Assembly: GCA_007131685.1 (NCBI GenBank)
Contig: SLQD01000080.1
Location: 1-34,567, forward strand
Length of the DNA: 34,567 nucleotides
Direction: 5' to 3'
Source of the DNA: Paracoccaceae bacterium
Lineage (GTDB): Bacteria; Pseudomonadota; Alphaproteobacteria; Rhodobacterales; Rhodobacteraceae
Shown here: piece by piece, positions 15,205 through 24,068 of the stretch
Position numbering within the stretch: the first letter of the stretch is position 1
How the letters are laid out: each line of letters starts with the position of its first letter
Made by a program: the position numbers and the translations under genes
The notes under the pieces: model-generated
What the model was told of the DNA's origin: nothing
Seen by the model: the letters and a program-made list of their open reading frames with translations, nothing else
The model's database searches: none

Positions 15205-16494
15205 ATGCCCCCTGTTCTGACGCTGATCCTGAGCTTTCTGGTCTTCATCGCGCTGCGGGTGCCGATCGCCTTCGCGATCGGGCTCGCCTCGATCGTGACG
15301 ATCTATCAGCTGGGGATCCCGCTGACCTCGGTCGTCACGCAGATGTTCTCCTCGATCAATTCCTTCCCGCTCCTCGCGGTGCCGTTCTTTCTGCTGCTCG
15401 GGCGGCTGATGAACGATGGCGGCATCACCGACCGGCTGCTGAAGTTCGCGGATGCGACCGTCGGCCATATCCGCGGCGGGCTCGGCCACATCAACGTTAT
15501 GGTGTCGATGATGTTCGCGAGCCTGTCGGGTTCGGGCGCGGCCGACACGGCGAGTGTGGGCGCGGTGATGATCCCGGCGATGAAGAAGGCGGGCTATCCG
15601 CCCCGCTTCGCCGTCGCCCTGACGGCGGCCTCGTCGGTGATGGGCGGCATCATTCCGCCCTCGATTCTGATGGTGATCTACGGCGCGTTCGGCAACGTGT
15701 CGGTGGGGGCGCTGTTTCTGGGCGGGATCGTGCCCGGATTGCTGATCGGCGCCTCGCAGATGGGCTACACCTACTACGTGGCGCGCAAGATCGGGCTGAA
15801 GGCCGAGGGCGAGTTCTCGCTTTGCACGATGTATCGCACCGGGGTGACGGCGCTGCCGCCGATGATCCTGCCCGTGATCATCCTCGGGGGGATCACGCTG
15901 GGCGTGTTCACGGCCACCGAGGCGGCGGCGATCGCCGTGATCGTCGGGCTTGCGCTGGCGCTGCTGCTCTATCGCTCGATCCGCCCCTCGGGCATGCCGC
16001 AGATCCTGTCGGACTCGGTGATCGCCTATTCGCTGCCGATGTTCGCGGTCGCCTCGGCCGGGATCATGGGCTGGCTGATCGCCTATCTCGGGGTGGCGCG
16101 CGAGGTCGCGGAGTTCATCACCTCGGTCACGCAGACGCGGATCGGGCTGATGCTGCTCGTGGGCGGCTTCCTGCTCGTGGTGGGCACGGTTCTCAGCCCG
16201 GTCACGGCGGTGATCATCTTCCTGCCGATCATTCAGAGCATCGCGAATTTCGGCGGCATCGACCAGATCCATATGGGGCTCATCGTCGTGCTCACGCTGA
16301 CCCTCGGCCTCGTCACGCCGCCCTACGGAATCTGCCTGCTGATCGCGACGCAGATCGGCGGCATCCCGACGCCGCAGGCCTTCATCGCGATCCTGCCGCT
16401 TGTCGGGATGGTGCTCGCGATCATCGTGGCGGGGATCGTGTTCCCGGGCCTGTTCCTCTACCTGCCCTGGACGCTGATGCCCGGCTCCTTCTGA
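15205..16494 (+). CDS. TRAP transporter large permease subunit, DctM family
   Basis: 429-aa polytopic membrane protein of the DctM/ion-transporter superfamily, of typical length. Helices run end to end. Conserved elements include LAVPFFLLLGRLMNDGGI, the first hairpin region SGSGAADTASVGAVMIPAM, GIIPPSILMVIYG, and in the second half LVTPPYGICLLIATQIGG. It forms the elevator-type transport domain that carries the ligand released by DctP together with Na+. It is the last gene of the run that begins with the aminotransferase. About 295 bp without a recognisable gene follow (16495-16789), with no clear terminator; the short ORFs there look random. Confidence 0.93.
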   Translation: MPPVLTLILSFLVFIALRVPIAFAIGLASIVTIYQLGIPLTSVVTQMFSSINSFPLLAVPFFLLLGRLMNDGGITDRLLKFADATVGHIRGGLGHINVMVSMMFASLSGSGAADTASVGAVMIPAMKKAGYPPRFAVALTAASSVMGGIIPPSILMVIYGAFGNVSVGALFLGGIVPGLLIGASQMGYTYYVARKIGLKAEGEFSLCTMYRTGVTALPPMILPVIILGGITLGVFTATEAAAIAVIVGLALALLLYRSIRPSGMPQILSDSVIAYSLPMFAVASAGIMGWLIAYLGVAREVAEFITSVTQTRIGLMLLVGGFLLVVGTVLSPVTAVIIFLPIIQSIANFGGIDQIHMGLIVVLTLTLGLVTPPYGICLLIATQIGGIPTPQAFIAILPLVGMVLAIIVAGIVFPGLFLYLPWTLMPGSF

Positions 16495-16789
16495 GCGCGC
16501 CGGCGCCCCGGCAGCCGGTCCCGGCATCCATGCGCCCGCAATGGCGCTTATGGCGCAGTGCCGCGGCCGCAAGGGCCGGCGGCGCGGGCGCCGGGCGCAT
16601 GCGGGCTCGGTCACGAAACCGACATGAAGGTTTGCTTGGCGCGGCGCATGAACCGCGAGGCGCCCCGCTCCGAATGCCCGCCCGCGAGGCGCGCGACCTC
16701 GGCGACCGCGCGCGGGCTTGCCGGTCTGCGCCACCCGCTCACCGGTTGCGGTGGGTCATGCCATGCGCCGCGCAATCAGGCAGGAGCCC

Positions 16790-17080
16790 ATGTTCTTAAC
16801 GGTGTTTATCGCGGCGGCTCTCGCGCCCGCCGGCATCGACGCGCCGAACACCGGCCATCGCCACCTGCTCGTCAATGCCGACCCCGACGCCATCGACATG
16901 GATGCCAGCCTGCCCGCCACCGACGAGATCCTGCGTTTCGGCACCGGTCCGGCCGAGGCACGGGTGAAGCTGCCCGCGGGCACGAATGAGCTGCGCCTGC
17001 TGCTCGGCGACGCCAATCACATCCCCCACGACCCGCCGCCGATGTCGGAGGCGATCACCGTAACGGTGGCGTGGCGTTAG
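16790..17080 (+). CDS. DUF4399-type protein, short form
   Basis: 96-aa protein matching the C-terminal core of DUF4399: [39 protein letters not shown], then [17 protein letters not shown]. Full family members are about 130-150 aa and carry an additional N-terminal beta segment after the signal peptide. Here a hydrophobic stretch ([12 protein letters not shown]) leads straight into the core, so the first third is missing. CAGGAG before ATG 16790 supports this start over the track's 16718. I looked for the missing segment in other frames upstream and did not find it. It is probably periplasmic; function is unknown for the family. The stop overlaps the convergent gatB stop. Confidence 0.7.
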   Translation: MFLTVFIAAALAPAGIDAPNTGHRHLLVNADPDAIDMDASLPATDEILRFGTGPAEARVKLPAGTNELRLLLGDANHIPHDPPPMSEAITVTVAWR

Positions 17081-18588
17081 AGCCCCAGCTTCGCGGCCAC
17101 GATCTCGTTGACGGCCTTGGGGTTGGCCTTGCCGCCGGTGGCCTTCATCACCTGGCCCACGAACCAGCCCGCGACCTTGGGGTTGGCCTGCGCCTTGGCG
17201 ACCTGGTCGGGATTGGCGGCGACGATCTCGTCCACGGCGGTCTCGATGGCGCCCGTGTCGGTGACCTGCTTCATCCCGCGCGCCGCGACGACCTCGGCCG
17301 GGTCGCCGCCCTCGGTCCAGAGGATCTCGAACAGATCCTTGGCGATCTTGCCGGAGATCTCCTCGGCCGCGATCAGGTCGAGCACCCCGCCGAGCTGTGC
17401 GGCGCTCACCGGAGAGTCATCAATGCCCAGCTCCGCCTTGTTGAGCCGGCCGAAAAGCTCGTTGATCACCCAGTTCGCCGCCGCCTTGCCGTCGCGGCCC
17501 GCGGCGACCTCCTCGAAGAAGGCGGCGTTCTCGACCTCGGCGGTCAGCACCCCGGCATCGTATTCGGTGACGGCGTAGTCGCGCACGAAGCGCGCCTTCT
17601 TCTCGTCGGGCAGCTCGGGCAGCGACGCGGCGATCTCGGCGATCCAGTCCTCCTCGAGTTCGAGCGGCAGCAGATCGGGGCAGGGGAAGTAGCGGTAATC
17701 ATGCGCCTCCTCCTTGGAGCGCATCGAGCGCGTCTCGCCCCGGTCCGCATCGAAGAGCCGCGTCTCCTGCACCACGCTGCCGCCATCCTCGAGGATCGCG
17801 ATCTGGCGGCGGGCCTCGAACTCGATCGCCTGCTGGATGAAGCGCATCGAGTTCATGTTCTTGATCTCGCAGCGCGTGCCGAGATGGCCGAAATCCTGCG
17901 TTTGCTGATACCTCTCGTAGTCGCCGGGGCGGCAGACGCTGACATTGACGTCGGCGCGCAGGTTGCCCGACTGCATGTTGCCCTCGCAGGTGCCGAGATA
18001 ACGCATGATCTGGCGCAGCTTCGCGATATAGGCCGCGGCCTCCTCGGGGCCGCGGATATCGGGGCGCGAGACGATCTCCATGAGCGCGACCCCGGTGCGA
18101 TTGAGATCGACGAAGCTCATCGCCGGGTCCATGTCATGGATCGACTTGCCGGCGTCCTGCTCCATGTGGATGCGCTCGATGCGCACCCGCCGCGCGATCC
18201 CCGGCGCCATGTCCACGATCACCTCGCCCTCGCCCACGATGGGATGGTAGAGCTGGCTGATCTGGTAGCCCTGCGGCAGGTCGGGGTAGAAGTAGTTCTT
18301 GCGATCAAACGCCGAGAAGCGGTTGATCTCGGCGCGCAGGCCCAGCCCGGTGCGCACCGCCTGCGCGACGCAGAAATCGTTGATCACCGGCAGCATCCCC
18401 GGCATCGCGGCATCGACGAAGGACACATGGCTGTTGGGATCGGCGCCGAACTCCGTCGACGCGCCCGAGAACAGCTTGGCCTTGCTGGCCACCTGCGCAT
18501 GCACCTCCATGCCGATCACCAGCTCCCAGTCGGACTGCGCACCGGCGATCACCTTGGGCTGCGGGGCCTCGAAAGTCAGGTCGAGCAT
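17077..18588 (-). CDS. gatB: Asp-tRNA(Asn)/Glu-tRNA(Gln) amidotransferase subunit B
   Basis: 503-aa GatB, the kinase/transamidation subunit that activates and amidates misacylated Glu-tRNA(Gln) or Asp-tRNA(Asn), using ammonia from GatA. Signatures: [12 protein letters not shown] near residue 20, [36 protein letters not shown], and [13 protein letters not shown]. The C-terminal GatB/YqeY tail domain ends in [15 protein letters not shown]. The track ORF extends to 18993, but ATG 18588 follows AGGAG and matches the normal N-terminus. gatA and gatC are not adjacent, as is common in alphaproteobacteria. It is convergent with the DUF4399 gene, with overlapping stop codons and no room for a terminator. 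Confidence 0.97.
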   Translation of the reverse strand: MLDLTFEAPQPKVIAGAQSDWELVIGMEVHAQVASKAKLFSGASTEFGADPNSHVSFVDAAMPGMLPVINDFCVAQAVRTGLGLRAEINRFSAFDRKNYFYPDLPQGYQISQLYHPIVGEGEVIVDMAPGIARRVRIERIHMEQDAGKSIHDMDPAMSFVDLNRTGVALMEIVSRPDIRGPEEAAAYIAKLRQIMRYLGTCEGNMQSGNLRADVNVSVCRPGDYERYQQTQDFGHLGTRCEIKNMNSMRFIQQAIEFEARRQIAILEDGGSVVQETRLFDADRGETRSMRSKEEAHDYRYFPCPDLLPLELEEDWIAEIAASLPELPDEKKARFVRDYAVTEYDAGVLTAEVENAAFFEEVAAGRDGKAAANWVINELFGRLNKAELGIDDSPVSAAQLGGVLDLIAAEEISGKIAKDLFEILWTEGGDPAEVVAARGMKQVTDTGAIETAVDEIVAANPDQVAKAQANPKVAGWFVGQVMKATGGKANPKAVNEIVAAKLGL

Positions 18589-18655
18589 GGACGGTCTCCT
18601 TGGCAGGCGCCGCGGTTCTAGGCCAGCGCCGCGCGCCGGGCAAGGGAGGATCGCG

Positions 18656-18730
18656 ATGCGCAAGACCTCGCCGAAATCGCCCCCCTTCGCACCCGAGGGT
18701 TGCCCGCCTCTGCGATTCGCCTGCACCTGA
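18656..18730 (+). CDS. Possible 24-aa small ORF with strong ribosome-binding site
   Basis: AAGGGAGG lies 5 nt upstream of an ATG that opens a 24-codon frame ([16 protein letters not shown]...), ending in TGA 27 bp before the SLT lipoprotein start. The composition (Pro, Lys, Cys) resembles no family I know. It sits in the 169-bp gap between divergent gatB and the lipoprotein. It could be a leader peptide or chance; only the ribosome-binding site supports it. Confidence 0.2.
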   Translation: MRKTSPKSPPFAPEGCPPLRFACT

Positions 18731-18757
18731 CCCCGGCCGGGCAGGACCCGGCGGAGC

Positions 18758-19387
18758 ATGGACAGTGCCATGAAACTCAGTAAATCCCTGAAATACGGGC
18801 CGCTTGCCGCGGCCTTGATGCTGGTGGCGGCGTGCAGCACCGAAAGCGCGGACGCCACCGACGAGGCGGGCTTCGCGATGCTGCCGGAGACGCGCTGGGA
18901 CCATCGCCCGGAGGCCGAAAGCTGGACCGAGGCCACGATGAGCGCGCTCACGAGCCATGGCGCGCCCATGGTCGAGCAGACCCCCGCCGACATCGCCGCC
19001 TTCTGCCCCGGCTACGAGACCGCCAGCGTCGACGAGCGCGCCGCCTTCTGGACCGGCCTGTTCTCCGCGCTCGCACGCTACGAAAGCGGCTGGCGGCCCG
19101 ATGCCGCGGGCGCGGGCGGGCAGTATCGCGGGCTGTTGCAGATCTTCCCGCAGACAGCGCGCTATCACGGCTGCAACATCAACGGCGCGGGCGAGCTCTA
19201 CGAGGGCGAGCGCAACCTGTCCTGCGCCGTGCGCATCGCCACCGAGGCGGTGACCCGCGACGGCGTCGTCGCCGGCCAGCCCGGCAGCTGGGGCGGTGTG
19301 GCCGCCGACTGGCCGCCGCTGCGCAACGCCGACAAGCGCAACGAGATCGCCGCCTTCACCCGCGCGCAGGATTACTGCCAGGGATGA
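18758..19387 (+). CDS. SLT-type lytic transglycosylase-like lipoprotein
   Basis: 209-aa predicted lipoprotein. A hydrophobic signal ends in the lipobox LVAAC with the lipidated Cys at residue 26. The lysozyme-like domain has [13 protein letters not shown], whose Glu (about 109) is in the place of the catalytic acid, followed by [19 protein letters not shown], the SLT pattern G-x-x-Q-x-x-P-x-T-A. Four cysteines in the mature part (residues about 79-207) may form disulfides. ATG 18770 is an alternative start giving a more standard signal peptide; neither has an ideally spaced ribosome-binding site. It is probably anchored in the outer or inner membrane facing the periplasm and cleaves or binds peptidoglycan. 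The activity is inferred from the motif only. Confidence 0.7.
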   Translation: MDSAMKLSKSLKYGPLAAALMLVAACSTESADATDEAGFAMLPETRWDHRPEAESWTEATMSALTSHGAPMVEQTPADIAAFCPGYETASVDERAAFWTGLFSALARYESGWRPDAAGAGGQYRGLLQIFPQTARYHGCNINGAGELYEGERNLSCAVRIATEAVTRDGVVAGQPGSWGGVAADWPPLRNADKRNEIAAFTRAQDYCQG

Positions 19388-19395
19388 TCCTGGCA
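19376..19395 (+). terminator. Small hairpin over the lipoprotein stop
   Basis: TGCCAGG-GATGAT-CCTGGCA forms a perfect 7-bp stem with a 6-nt loop that includes the TGA stop of the SLT lipoprotein gene. There is no T-run. It is a possible 3' end or mRNA-stabilising structure. Confidence 0.35.
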
Positions 19396-19461
19396 CCATC
19401 GTGAGAGCCTGCGGCGGACTCGCGGCTTGCGCCGTCGCCGCCGCACGCACAGGATCGCGTC

Positions 19462-19675
19462 ATGACTGAACATTCCGACACGCCGACTGCGCTGCTGACC
19501 CGCCCGTAATGCGGCGCACAGCACCGCGAGGCGATGCCGACCGATGCATGCCTGTGGCATCACGAATGCCCCGCCTTCGCCGCACTGCTGCGCCCGCGCG
19601 CCGGCGATTGCTGAGTGTTCTGCTCCTACGCCGACACCCCGGTGCCCGCCGGTGCAGGCCGGCGGGAGCTGCTGA
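19462..19675 (+). pseudogene. Decayed GDCCVxC-domain (seleno)protein gene
   Basis: Reading from ATG 19462 gives a protein clearly resembling the small GDCCVxC family (CPxCG..E.MPTDAC...EC..C...LRP..GDCCVFCSYG..CPPxQ). Here MPTDACLWHHEC, LLRPRAGDC and VFCSYADTP are kept. The frame is broken by TAA (19507-19509) within the first Cys pair and TGA (19612-19614) exactly at the second Cys of GDCC, and a one-base shift near 19642 is needed to reach CPPVQAGGSC and its stop at 19673. Two further family cysteines are changed (to Arg and Phe). It is therefore a remnant. The TGA position is where selenocysteine occurs in some members, so the ancestor may have been a selenoprotein. Family pattern recalled from memory. 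Confidence 0.65.
19645..19666 (-). terminator. Hairpin downstream of pepN
   Basis: CCCGCCGG-TGCAGG-CCGGCGGG is a perfect 8-bp stem with a 6-nt loop, 9 bp beyond the pepN stop and overlapping the 3' end of the GDCCVxC remnant. There is no T-run on either strand. It is best read as a GC-rich terminator or 3'-end structure for pepN. Confidence 0.45.
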
Positions 19676-22231
19676 TCACTCCAGCATCCGGCCCACCATC
19701 TCGCCCATGTCGCGGCTGAGCCCCTCCGTTGCGCGGATGCGTTCGAGCTCGGCACGGATCAGCGTCTGCCGCTCCGGGTCATAGCGCCGCCAGGTGTCGA
19801 AGGCCGCGGACATGCGCGCCGCCGTCTGCGGATTCAGCGGATCGAGCCGCAGCAGCCAGTCGGCCACGAGCCGGTACCCGGCGCCGGACGGGTCATGGAA
19901 CCCCGCCGCATTGGCGGGCAATGCCCCGATCACGGCGCGGAAGCGGTTCGGATTGGTCCAGTCGAAGTCCGGATGCTCCGTCAGCGCCTGAGCCGCCGCA
20001 ACGGCGCGCCCCGGCGCGGCGCGGGTGATCTGCAGCATGAACCACTTGTCGAGCACGAGCCGGTCATGGCCCCACTGCCGGTAGAAATCGGCCACCGCCG
20101 CGTCCCCCGCGCCGATCTCGATCAGCGCCGAGAGCGCGCCGAGCTGCTCGGTCATGTTGTCGGCCGCCGCAAAGAGCCTGTCCGCCCGCGCCCCGTCATC
20201 GACCCGCGCCATTAGCCGCAGCGCCGCCAGCCGCAACGCCCGGCACCCCGCCGCCTTTGCCGAGGGTGAAAACGGCCCCGGCAGGGCCATGTCCTCGTAA
20301 AGCTCCCCGAGCACCGGCGCGAGTCGCGCCGCCATCGCCTGCATCAGCCGCTCGCGCGCCGCGTGGATCGCTCCCGGATCCGGCACCGCCCCCGCATCGT
20401 GAAGGCTCTGGGCCATGGTGTCGTCGGAGGGCAGCCCCAGCGCCAGCGCCCGGAAAGCCGGGTCGAGTCCGTCATCGCGCAGCATTCGCGCCAGCGCGTC
20501 GAGGTAGTCCGGCCCCGGCGCGGCCCCATCGGTGATCATCCGCGCCAGCACCTCGCGCGCCAGCGCGCGCCCCGCCTCGAACCTGTTGAACGGGTCCGTG
20601 TCATGCGCGAGCAGAAAGGCCCGCTCCTCGGCCGTGCTGTCGCGCTCGACGATCACCGGCGCGGAGAAGCCGCGCAGGATCGACGGAATCGGCCGCTCGC
20701 CAAGCCCCTCGAAGGCAAAGCTCTGTTCCGCCTGCGAAACTTCGAGCACCGTCGTGGCCTGCAGCTCGCGCCCGTCGCGCCCGAGAAGCCCCACCGCCAC
20801 CGGGATCGGCACCGGCGCCTTCTCCGGCTGGCCGGGCGTCGGCGGCGTGCGCTGGCGCAGCGTCAGCCGATAGCTCGCCCCGTCCCAGTCCTCCGTCACG
20901 CCGAGCCGCGGCGTGCCGGCCTGCTCGTACCAGCGCTTGAACTGCGCCAGATCGCGCCCCGTGGCGTCCTCGAACACCCTGAGCCAGTCCTCGATCGTGC
21001 AGGCCTGCCCGTCATGGCGCTCGAAATAGAGATCGAGCGCGGCCCTGTAACCCGCCTCGCCGACCAGAAGATGCAGCATGCGGATCAGCTCCGCGCCCTT
21101 TTCGTAGACGGTCGCGGTATAGAAATTGTTGATCTCGACGTAGGAAGCGGGGCGCACCGGATGCGCAAGCGGTCCGTCATCCTCGCGAAACTGCCGCGCG
21201 CGCAGCGTCAGGACATCCTCGATCCGCCGCACCGCATGGCTGCGCATGTCGCCCGAGAACTGCTGATCGCGAAAGACCGTCAGCCCCTCCTTGAGCGAAA
21301 GCTGGAACCAGTCGCGGCAGGTGATGCGGTTGCCGGTCCAGTTGTGGAAGTATTCATGCGCGATGATCGCCTCGATGCGCTCGAAATCGGCATCCGTCGC
21401 CGTCTCCGGCGCGGCGAGGACGAACTTGGAGTTGAAGATGTTCAGCCCCTTGTTCTCCATCGCGCCCATGTTGAAGTCGTCGACGGCGACGACGTTGAAG
21501 ATGTCGAGATCGTATTCGCGCCCGTAGACCTCCTCGTCCCAGCGCATCGAGCGCTTGAGCGCCTCCATCGCGAAGCCGCAGCGCCCCTCGTCGCCCGGCC
21601 GTACCCAGATATTGAGCGCCACATCGCGCCCCGCGCGGGTGGTGAACCGGTCACGATGCGCCACCAGGTCCCCCGCCACCAGCGCAAACAGGTAGGACGG
21701 CTTGGGATGCGGGTCCGCCCATTCCGTCCAGCCCGCACCCACCGGGTTGCCGTTCGACATCAGCACCGGCATGTCCGACTCGATGCGCACCCGGAACGGC
21801 GCCATCACGTCGGGACGGTCGGGATAATACGTGATCTTGCGAAACCCCTCGGCCTCGCATTGCGTGCAATACATGCCGTTCGACATGTATAGACCCTCGA
21901 GCGCGGTGTTGGCCTCCGGCGCGATCTCGACCTCGGCGGTCCACTCGAAGCCGTCACGCGCAAGCAGCTCCTTGGGGATCGTCACCCCGCCCGCCTCGGG
22001 CTCCAGCGCGACAGGCACCGCATCGATCGCCGCCGAGACGAGCCGCAGCCCCTCGCCATCGAGCCACAGATCGCCGGGCGCCGGATGCGCCGGGTTGGGC
22101 CGGAAGCGGATCCGCGAGCGCACCCGCGTCGCCTTCGGGTCGAGCCGGAAATCGAGCGCGACATCCTCCACGAGATAGGCCGGCGGGGTGTACTCGCTCA
22201 GATGGATCGCCTGCGGCGCTGCGTCTTTCAT
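19676..22231 (-). CDS. pepN: Aminopeptidase N (M1 family)
   Basis: 851-aa cytosolic M1 zinc aminopeptidase, close to the 870 aa of E. coli PepN. The substrate-anchoring GAMEN motif occurs in MGAMENKGLNIFN (about residue 254). The zinc motif HEYFHNWTGN (about 288-297) is followed by the distal Glu in SLKEGLTVFRDQ. The C-terminal half is the helical superhelix of the bacterial PepN type (AAGFHDPSGAGYRLVADW, ending GEMVGRMLE). The track ORF runs to 22756, but ATG 22231 follows AAAGGAG at good spacing and the preceding sequence is antisense to the photolyase. It releases N-terminal amino acids from peptides in protein turnover. It is divergent from the photolyase gene across 132 bp. Confidence 0.96.
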   Translation of the reverse strand: MKDAAPQAIHLSEYTPPAYLVEDVALDFRLDPKATRVRSRIRFRPNPAHPAPGDLWLDGEGLRLVSAAIDAVPVALEPEAGGVTIPKELLARDGFEWTAEVEIAPEANTALEGLYMSNGMYCTQCEAEGFRKITYYPDRPDVMAPFRVRIESDMPVLMSNGNPVGAGWTEWADPHPKPSYLFALVAGDLVAHRDRFTTRAGRDVALNIWVRPGDEGRCGFAMEALKRSMRWDEEVYGREYDLDIFNVVAVDDFNMGAMENKGLNIFNSKFVLAAPETATDADFERIEAIIAHEYFHNWTGNRITCRDWFQLSLKEGLTVFRDQQFSGDMRSHAVRRIEDVLTLRARQFREDDGPLAHPVRPASYVEINNFYTATVYEKGAELIRMLHLLVGEAGYRAALDLYFERHDGQACTIEDWLRVFEDATGRDLAQFKRWYEQAGTPRLGVTEDWDGASYRLTLRQRTPPTPGQPEKAPVPIPVAVGLLGRDGRELQATTVLEVSQAEQSFAFEGLGERPIPSILRGFSAPVIVERDSTAEERAFLLAHDTDPFNRFEAGRALAREVLARMITDGAAPGPDYLDALARMLRDDGLDPAFRALALGLPSDDTMAQSLHDAGAVPDPGAIHAARERLMQAMAARLAPVLGELYEDMALPGPFSPSAKAAGCRALRLAALRLMARVDDGARADRLFAAADNMTEQLGALSALIEIGAGDAAVADFYRQWGHDRLVLDKWFMLQITRAAPGRAVAAAQALTEHPDFDWTNPNRFRAVIGALPANAAGFHDPSGAGYRLVADWLLRLDPLNPQTAARMSAAFDTWRRYDPERQTLIRAELERIRATEGLSRDMGEMVGRMLE

Positions 22232-22334
22232 GGGGGCTCCTTTCGCTGGCGCGAGAGTAGGGCGCGGACAGGCCAGCTTCAATGGGCTGGTCATCCGCGT
22301 CGAACTGGACCATAAGAAGAACATCGGCGCGGTT

Positions 22335-22362
22335 TTGACCTCGGGGCGAGGGCGGTTATCTG
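22335..22362 (+). promoter_or_regulatory. Possible promoter of the photolyase gene
   Basis: TTGACC (22335-22340) and TATCTG (22357-22362) are 16 bp apart. Transcription would start near 22369, so translation would be leaderless from ATG 22370 rather than ATG 22364. This fits the absence of a clear ribosome-binding site. Tentative. Confidence 0.3.
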
Positions 22363-22363
22363 C

Positions 22364-23869
22364 ATGCGGATGCAAGGGGTGAGCATCCTGTGGTTCAAGC
22401 GCGATCTGCGCATCGCGGATCACCCGGCGCTGGCGGCTGCGGCCGGGGCCGGGCCGGTGCTGCCGCTCCACATCGTCGAGCCCGAATATTGGGCGCTGCC
22501 CGACACCTCGGCGCGGCAATGGGCCTTCGCGGCCGAATGTCTCGAGGATCTGCGCGCCGATCTCGCCGCGCTCGGACAGCCGCTGGTGGTGCGAACGGGC
22601 GATGCCGTCACGGTGCTGCGCGGGCTGGCGCAGGCGCACGGCGTCGCGCGGATCGTCTCGCACGAGGAAACCGGCAATCTGTGGACCTTCGCGCGCGACC
22701 GGCGGGTCGCGGCCTGGGCGCGCGATGCGGGGATCGCGTGGCGGGAGCTGCCGCAATCGGGTGTGGTCCGGGGGCTGCGCGGCCGTGACGGCTGGGCGGC
22801 GCGGCGCGATGCCTTCATCGCCGCCATCCCCGCCGAAAAGCCCGCCGCGCTGCCGCCCATCCCCGGCATCGAGCCCGGCCCGATTCCCACCGCCGCGCAG
22901 CTTCGCCTAGCCGCCGACCCATGCCCGCATCGCCAGCCGGGCGGGCGCGCGCGGGCGATGGAGACGCTGGACAGCTTCCTCGAACTGCGCGGGCGCGATT
23001 ACCGGCGCGAGATGTCCTCGCCGCTCACCGGCGAGCGGGGCTGCTCGCGGCTGTCGCCGCATCTCGCGCTCGGCACGCTCTCGGGCCGCGAGGCCGCGCA
23101 GGCCACCGCGGCCGCGAAGGCCGCCCGTCGCGGCGAGAAGGGCTGGGGCGCGAGCCTGAAGAGCTTCGAGAGCCGTCTCGCCTGGCGCGACCATTTCATG
23201 CAGAAACTCGAGGATGCGCCCCGCATCGAGACGCATTGCCTTCACACCGCCTTCGAGGATCTGCGCCCGCGCGAGCCGGACGCCGCGCGGCTGCGGGCGT
23301 GGGAGCGCGGCGAGACCGGGCTGCCCTTCGTCGATGCCTGCATGCGCTATCTGCGCGCCACGGGCTGGCTCAATTTCCGCATGCGCTCGATGCTCACGGC
23401 GGTGGCGTCCTATCATCTATGGCTCGACTGGCGCGCGACCGGGCCGCATCTGGCGCGGATGTTCACCGATTACGAGCCCGGCATTCACTGGAGCCAGATG
23501 CAGATGCAGTCGGGCACCACGGGCATGAACGCGCTGCGCATCTACAACCCCGTCAAGCAGGGGCACGATCAGGATCCCGAGGGCACCTTCACCCGCCGAT
23601 GGGTGCCCGAACTCGCCGACGTGCCCGATCACGTCCTGCACGAGCCCTGGAAATGGGAGCGCGCGGGCACGCTCCTCGGCCGCGCCTATCCCGAGCCCGT
23701 CATCGATGTGGCCGCTGCCGCCCGCGCCGCCCGCGCCGCCTTCAAGCAGGCCCGCGCCGGCGCCGATTACCGCGACGAGTCCCGCCGCCTCGTCGCCCGC
23801 CACGCCAGCCGCAAGGGCCGCACCCCGCGCCGGCGCGGCCACCGCGACCAGATGAGCCTCGATCTGTGA
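22364..23869 (+). CDS. Deoxyribodipyrimidine photolyase / cryptochrome family protein
   Basis: 501-aa photolyase/cryptochrome. The N-terminal alpha/beta antenna domain starts [16 protein letters not shown]. The C-terminal FAD domain includes [38 protein letters not shown] (read as two adjoining motifs), and [17 protein letters not shown], which contains Trp/Gln positions typical of FAD and DNA contacts. The Lys/Arg-rich C-terminal tail ends HRDQMSLDL. It probably repairs UV-induced pyrimidine dimers using blue light, but cryptochrome-type signalling cannot be excluded from sequence alone. Starts at 22364, 22370 and GTG 22379 are all possible; none has a strong ribosome-binding site. Its stop codon overlaps the start of the DUF2256 gene by one base. 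No gene symbol is assigned because the subclass is uncertain. Confidence 0.9.
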   Translation: MRMQGVSILWFKRDLRIADHPALAAAAGAGPVLPLHIVEPEYWALPDTSARQWAFAAECLEDLRADLAALGQPLVVRTGDAVTVLRGLAQAHGVARIVSHEETGNLWTFARDRRVAAWARDAGIAWRELPQSGVVRGLRGRDGWAARRDAFIAAIPAEKPAALPPIPGIEPGPIPTAAQLRLAADPCPHRQPGGRARAMETLDSFLELRGRDYRREMSSPLTGERGCSRLSPHLALGTLSGREAAQATAAAKAARRGEKGWGASLKSFESRLAWRDHFMQKLEDAPRIETHCLHTAFEDLRPREPDAARLRAWERGETGLPFVDACMRYLRATGWLNFRMRSMLTAVASYHLWLDWRATGPHLARMFTDYEPGIHWSQMQMQSGTTGMNALRIYNPVKQGHDQDPEGTFTRRWVPELADVPDHVLHEPWKWERAGTLLGRAYPEPVIDVAAAARAARAAFKQARAGADYRDESRRLVARHASRKGRTPRRRGHRDQMSLDL

Positions 23870-24042
23870 TGGCGCGGATGCGGCGCAAATCCGACCTGCC
23901 CGCGAAGACCTGCGCGACCTGCGGGCGCTCCTTTGCCTGGCGGCGCAAATGGGCGCGCGACTGGGACGCGGTGCGCCACTGCTCCGAGCGCTGCCGGCGC
24001 AGGCGACGCGGCGATTGCACCGCGCCGCGCTTCGGGGGATGA
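23869..24042 (+). CDS. DUF2256 zinc-ribbon-like small protein
   Basis: 57-aa very basic protein not shown separately in the track. The cysteine motif [18 protein letters not shown] then [12 protein letters not shown] gives C-x-x-C and C-x-x-x-C pairs, a probable small zinc-binding fold typical of DUF2256. ATG 23869 overlaps the photolyase TGA (TGATG), so translation is coupled. DUF2256 genes are commonly found next to photolyase/cryptochrome genes. The high Arg content suggests nucleic-acid contact. Function is not established. It is followed 26 bp later by glcB. Confidence 0.85.
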   Translation: MARMRRKSDLPAKTCATCGRSFAWRRKWARDWDAVRHCSERCRRRRRGDCTAPRFGG

Positions 24043-24068
24043 TCGCCCCGAACCAACCGGAGGCGACA

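Noticed and set aside
14554-16734. 726-aa minus-strand ORF
   Set aside because: It lies antisense to dctQ and dctM, and its Arg/His/Asp-rich low-complexity composition is a typical GC-codon shadow.
19509-19784. 91-aa plus ORF over the pepN 3' end
   Set aside because: It is in the wrong frame for the GDCCVxC remnant, overlaps pepN and has no ribosome-binding site.
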